9,407 nt of DNA from an uncultured Lachnospiraceae bacterium. GTDB lineage: Bacteria > Bacillota > Clostridia > Lachnospirales > Lachnospiraceae. Where the stretch lies: the NCBI GenBank assembly GCA_949076555.1, contig CARUOB010000080.1, positions 1 through 9,407 of the forward strand, given 5' to 3'. Position 1 is the first letter of the stretch; every line of letters starts with the position of its first letter. Below the pieces are notes generated by a model. It saw only the letters and a program-made list of their open reading frames with translations. It was not told where the DNA came from and did not search any database. Shown here piece after piece: positions 6,080 to 9,407 of this stretch. The translations under genes were made by a program, and so were the position numbers.

Positions 6080-7717
6080 ATGGTAATCACGGAGTTTTTG
6101 GAGCGCAACGCCCGTCTGTACGGCTCGGACACGGCGCTTGTGGAGCTGAATCCCTCCCAGGAGCGCGACAGCGCGGTGACATGGCGGGAGGCAAGCCTGA
6201 TCGAGAGCGCGGGCGATGGCGCGCCTTATCGGAGAGAACTGAGTTGGGCTGATTTTGACAGACGTGCAAACCGTTTTGCCAATCTGCTTTTGTCCCGCGG
6301 GATGGAGCGGGAGACGAAGGTGGGCATTCTGATGATGAACTGTCTGGAATGGCTGCCCGTCTATTTTGGCATTCTGAAGGCTGGCGGTGTGGCGGTGCCT
6401 TTGAACTTTCGCTATTCTGCGGAGGAAATCAAGTATTGTCTGGAACTTGCAGATGTTGAAATCTTAGTATTTGGACCGGAGTTTATCGAGCGCATGGACA
6501 GCATTGCGGATGATCTACCGGGGGTCGGGATGATGTTTTTCCCGGGGAAGGGAGGACCGGATTACACGGAGGACTGCCTGAAGCTGATGGGTTTCTGTTC
6601 TTCCAGTGCGCCGCCAGTGGCGCTGTGTGAGGACGACTACGCGGCGATCTATTTCTCCTCCGGCACGACGGGCTTTCCGAAAGCGATTCTGCACAATCAC
6701 CGGGCACTGCGCTCCTCCTGTGAGACGGAGCAGAACCATCACGGTCAGACCAAGGACGATGTGTTCCTCTGCATTCCGCCGCTTTACCATACGGGGGCGA
6801 AAATGCACTGGTTCGGTTCCCTGATCACGGCGGGCAAGGCGGTGCTTCTGCGCGGCGTAAAGCCGGAGTGGATTCTGCGGGCGGTGACGGAGGAGCAGTG
6901 TACCATCGTGTGGCTGCTGGTGCCCTGGGCGCAGGATCTTCTGGATGCCATAGATTCGGGGCAGGTGGATATGGAACACTATCTGCTGGAACAGTGGCGT
7001 CTGATGCATATCGGGGCGCAGCCCGTTCCGCCCAGCCTTATCCAGCGGTGGAAAAAGCATTTCCCGCATCACCAGTACGACACCAACTACGGCTTAAGCG
7101 AGTCCATCGGTCCCGGCTGTGTGCATCTGGGCGTGGAGAACATACATAAGGTGGGAGCCATCGGCAAACCGGGCTATCACTGGGAGGCGAAAATCGTGGA
7201 CGAGCAGGGAACAGAGGTTTCACAGGGCGATGTGGGCGAACTGATTGTGCACGGCCCCGGCGTTATGCTCTGCTATTACAAGAATCCCGAGGCGACGTCT
7301 GAGATTTTGAAAGACGGCTGGCTGTATACGGGAGATGTGGCGCGCATGGACGAGGACGGGTTCATCTATCTGGTGGACCGTAAGAAGGACGTCATCATTT
7401 CCGGCGGAGAAAACCTCTATCCGGTGCAGATCGAGGATTTCCTGCGCAGGAATGACAAGATCAAGGACGTGGCAGTGATCGGTCTGCCGGATTTAAGACT
7501 TGGAGAGATCGCGGCAGCCATCGTTGAGCTGAAGGAGGGGGTAAGCTGTACGGAGGAGGAGCTTGCGGCATTCTGCAAGGAACTGCCCCGCTACAAACGG
7601 CCCAGAAAGGTTATTTTTGACAAAGTGCCCAGAAATCCCACGGGCAAGATCGAGAAGCCTGTGCTCAGGGAGAGATATTGCCACGGCAGTCTTGTGGAAG
7701 CGCAGATTAAAAACTGA
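6080..7717 (+). CDS. Acyl-CoA synthetase (AMP-forming), class I adenylate-forming family
   Basis: The 545-residue cytosolic enzyme activates a carboxylic acid with ATP to an acyl-AMP and transfers it to CoA. The phosphate-binding loop is SSGTTGFPK (193-201). The A5 motif is YGLSE (337-341) with Glu341, followed by the A7/hinge block YTGDVARMDEDGFIYLVDRKKD and SGGENLYPVQIE. The C-terminal A10 motif PRNPTGK carries catalytic Lys523. Length is normal. The N-terminus has an insertion-like stretch (about residues 24-55, including TWREASLIESAG) before the usual LSWADFDRRANRFANLL; I cannot tie this to a substrate. ATG 6080 is chosen for its AGGAGGA site. A weak internal promoter is possible upstream (TATAAT at 6034-6039, poor -35). 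Medium-chain fatty, aromatic or carnitine-like acids are all possible substrates. Confidence 0.94.
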   Translation: MVITEFLERNARLYGSDTALVELNPSQERDSAVTWREASLIESAGDGAPYRRELSWADFDRRANRFANLLLSRGMERETKVGILMMNCLEWLPVYFGILKAGGVAVPLNFRYSAEEIKYCLELADVEILVFGPEFIERMDSIADDLPGVGMMFFPGKGGPDYTEDCLKLMGFCSSSAPPVALCEDDYAAIYFSSGTTGFPKAILHNHRALRSSCETEQNHHGQTKDDVFLCIPPLYHTGAKMHWFGSLITAGKAVLLRGVKPEWILRAVTEEQCTIVWLLVPWAQDLLDAIDSGQVDMEHYLLEQWRLMHIGAQPVPPSLIQRWKKHFPHHQYDTNYGLSESIGPGCVHLGVENIHKVGAIGKPGYHWEAKIVDEQGTEVSQGDVGELIVHGPGVMLCYYKNPEATSEILKDGWLYTGDVARMDEDGFIYLVDRKKDVIISGGENLYPVQIEDFLRRNDKIKDVAVIGLPDLRLGEIAAAIVELKEGVSCTEEELAAFCKELPRYKRPRKVIFDKVPRNPTGKIEKPVLRERYCHGSLVEAQIKN

Positions 7718-7797
7718 GAAACGGCGGCTAATTAGAATAACGATAGATATTAAATTGAAATGCCATTGTTATCAGGAGTGAGAAGGAGAAAACGATC

Positions 7798-9342
7798 ATG
7801 GATCTCTTTATTAAATTATTGATGTTAATTATCTTTTTCGGTGTGATGATCGGTATTGGGCTTTACTGCCGCAAACATGCCACCGATGTGAGCGGGTTTG
7901 TGCTGGGCGGCAGAAACGTGGGGCCGTGGCTGACGGCTTTCGCCTACGGGACCAGCTACTTTTCGGCGGTGGTTTTCGTGGGATACGCGGGGCAGTTCGG
8001 CTGGAAGTACGGGATTGCCGCTACATGGGCCGGACTTGGCAACGCCTTTTTGGGGTCATTGCTTGCGTGGGCCGTGTTAGGACGCCGCACCCGCATTATG
8101 ACGCAGCATTTGGACAGCGCGACCATGCCTCAGTTTTTTGGGGAGCGGTTTGAGAGCAAACCGTTAAAAATAGCGGCGTCAGTGATCATCTTTATCTTCC
8201 TGATTCCCTATACGGCCAGTCTTTACAACGGCCTGAGCCGGCTGTTCGGTATGGCGTTTGACATTGACTACAGCGTGTGCGTGATCGTTATGGCGGTGCT
8301 TACGGGTATTTATGTCATTGCGGGCGGCTATATGGCGACTGCCATCAACGATTTTATTCAGGGCATTATCATGATTTTTGGAATAGCAGCCGTTATTATC
8401 GCGGTGCTGCACAGTCAGGGCGGTTTTCTGGCGGCGCTTGACAAGCTGTCCGCGGTGAGCGACGAGACAGTGTCCGCCGCACCCGGCGTATTTAACTCCT
8501 TTTTCGGGCCGGACCCCGCAGGGCTTTTGGGCGTGGTGATTCTTACCAGTCTGGGAACGTGGGGACTGCCGCAGATGGTGCAGAAGTTTTATGCCATCAA
8601 GAACGAGAGTGCGATCAACAAGGGGATGGTGATTTCCACGGTCTTTGCGACGATTGTTTCCGGCGGCTGCTATTTTCTGGGCGGATTTGGGCGTCTGTTT
8701 AGCGATAAGATTGACATTGCGGCAAACGGTTATGATTCTGTGGTGCCCACCATGCTTTCCGGCCTGCCCACAATTCTGATCGCGGTGGTGGTGATTCTGG
8801 TGCTCTCCGCTTCCATGTCCACCCTGTCTTCCCTTGTTCTGGCATCAAGCTCTACCTTGACGCTGGACTTTATTAAAGGTAATATGATTAAGGAGATGGA
8901 TGAAAAGAAACAGGTGAAATGGATGCGGGGTCTTCTGGTTGTGTTTATCGTGATTTCCGTAGTGCTTGCACTGATCCAGTACCGCTCTAACGTTACTTTC
9001 ATCGCACAGCTTATGGGTGTGAGCTGGGGTGCGCTTGCAGGGGCTTTTCTGGCGCCTTTCCTCTACGGCCTGTACTGGAAACGGACGACCAAGGCGGCAT
9101 GCTGGGTGAGCTTTTTATTTTCCACAATCGTAATGCTTGCGAATATTTTCTTTCGCCCATCGTTCCCAGCTTACTTACAGTCACCGATCAATGCAGGCGC
9201 CTTCTGTATGCTGGCCGGACTGGTGATTGTGCCTGTGGTGAGTGTGGTGACGAAGGCGCCCAGTGAGAAAAAGCTGGCGGAGATTTTCTCCTGCTACGAC
9301 CAGAAGGTGACGGTTTCTGTGAAAGATTCAATCGGAGATTAG
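7798..9342 (+). CDS. Sodium:solute symporter (SSS family)
   Basis: The 514-residue integral membrane protein has about 13 hydrophobic segments and the SSS family pattern, which couples Na+ entry to uptake of organic acids, amino acids, sugars or vitamins. The N-terminal FVLGGRNVGPW (34-44) leads into TM2 (AYGTSYFSAVVFVGYAG). TM8 carries SASMSTLSS, where Ser341-Thr342 match the Na+-binding Ser340/Thr341 of E. coli PutP. TM2 lacks the Asp that PutP uses (ASDMS in PutP, GTSYFS here), so a proline transporter is less likely. ATG 7798 is preceded by AAGGAG (7783-7788) at 9 nt. It lies 80 nt after the CoA ligase on the same strand with no terminator between, pointing to uptake of the acid that the ligase activates. 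A large hairpin follows 7 nt after the stop. Confidence 0.94.
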   Translation: MDLFIKLLMLIIFFGVMIGIGLYCRKHATDVSGFVLGGRNVGPWLTAFAYGTSYFSAVVFVGYAGQFGWKYGIAATWAGLGNAFLGSLLAWAVLGRRTRIMTQHLDSATMPQFFGERFESKPLKIAASVIIFIFLIPYTASLYNGLSRLFGMAFDIDYSVCVIVMAVLTGIYVIAGGYMATAINDFIQGIIMIFGIAAVIIAVLHSQGGFLAALDKLSAVSDETVSAAPGVFNSFFGPDPAGLLGVVILTSLGTWGLPQMVQKFYAIKNESAINKGMVISTVFATIVSGGCYFLGGFGRLFSDKIDIAANGYDSVVPTMLSGLPTILIAVVVILVLSASMSTLSSLVLASSSTLTLDFIKGNMIKEMDEKKQVKWMRGLLVVFIVISVVLALIQYRSNVTFIAQLMGVSWGALAGAFLAPFLYGLYWKRTTKAACWVSFLFSTIVMLANIFFRPSFPAYLQSPINAGAFCMLAGLVIVPVVSVVTKAPSEKKLAEIFSCYDQKVTVSVKDSIGD

Positions 9343-9349
9343 CGTGAAA

Positions 9350-9397
9350 AGTGCTTCTAAAGACGTCCCGCCATTGGACGGGACGCCAAGAAGCACT
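9350..9397. terminator. Large compound hairpin, likely bidirectional terminator
   Basis: An outer stem AGTGCTTCT (9350-9358)/AGAAGCACT (9389-9397) encloses an asymmetric internal loop (5 and 3 nt) and an inner stem CGTCCCG (9364-9370)/CGGGACG (9379-9385), with an 8-nt apex. Both stems are perfect. It begins 7 nt after the symporter stop. On the minus strand the stem is followed by TTTT (9349-9346); on the plus strand by AGATTTGCTT, a weaker tail cut by the window edge. Both tails fit a terminator shared with a convergent gene to the right. Confidence 0.7.
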
Positions 9398-9407
9398 AGA
9401 TTTGCTT

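Noticed and set aside
7737..7772. Inverted repeat ATAACGAT/ATTGTTAT between ligase and symporter genes
   Set aside because: The stem is short, AT-rich and needs a G-U pair, the loop is 20 nt, and no T-tract follows. It is not convincing as a terminator or switch.

Overview
The window looks like a chromosomal segment of a low-to-mid GC Gram-positive anaerobe, most likely a Clostridia/Lachnospiraceae-type Firmicute. This rests on strong AGGAGG-type ribosome binding sites, GTG/ATG starts, Na+-coupled transporters, and the protein styles of the MetF, PaaI-like and MoxR/CoxE-like products. The assignment is inferred from gene style, not from a marker gene. No RNA genes, CRISPR arrays, insertion sequences or phage genes were seen.

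Layout. (1) 1-160: the 3' end of an unrecognised plus-strand gene, followed by a gene-free stretch holding a 14-bp perfect inverted repeat (271-308). (2) 326-2585, minus strand: metF (methylenetetrahydrofolate reductase), then 61 nt downstream a neurotransmitter:sodium symporter (NSS) family amino-acid transporter. No terminator is visible between them, so they may be one unit. (3) 2586-2787: a divergent intergenic region whose plus and minus promoter candidates overlap. (4) 2788-5407, plus strand: a MoxR-type AAA+ ATPase, a CoxE-like von Willebrand factor A (VWA) protein, and a strikingly AT-rich unrecognised gene, closed by a good Rho-independent terminator (5416-5448). (5) 5457-9397, plus strand: a promoter candidate, a PaaI-like hotdog thioesterase, an acyl-CoA synthetase, a sodium:solute symporter (SSS), and a large compound hairpin at the window's right edge.

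How the genes may work together. The last unit reads as a small uptake-and-activation pathway: the symporter brings in an organic acid, the ligase makes its CoA thioester, and the thioesterase could release CoA from stalled or wrong thioesters. The substrate cannot be read from the sequence. The MoxR/VWA pair is of the type that remodels or matures a metalloenzyme or other complex. No CO dehydrogenase, rubisco or nitric-oxide reductase gene lies nearby, so its client is unknown. The AT-rich gene behind it is the least explained item in the window. metF makes 5-methyl-THF for methionine synthesis, and its transporter neighbour could plausibly supply methionine or another amino acid.

I do not see a clearly new biological system. 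The best leads are the AT-rich third gene in the MoxR/VWA unit, the non-canonical metal-site motif of the VWA protein, the unknown substrate of the thioesterase/ligase/symporter unit, and the paired inverted repeats.
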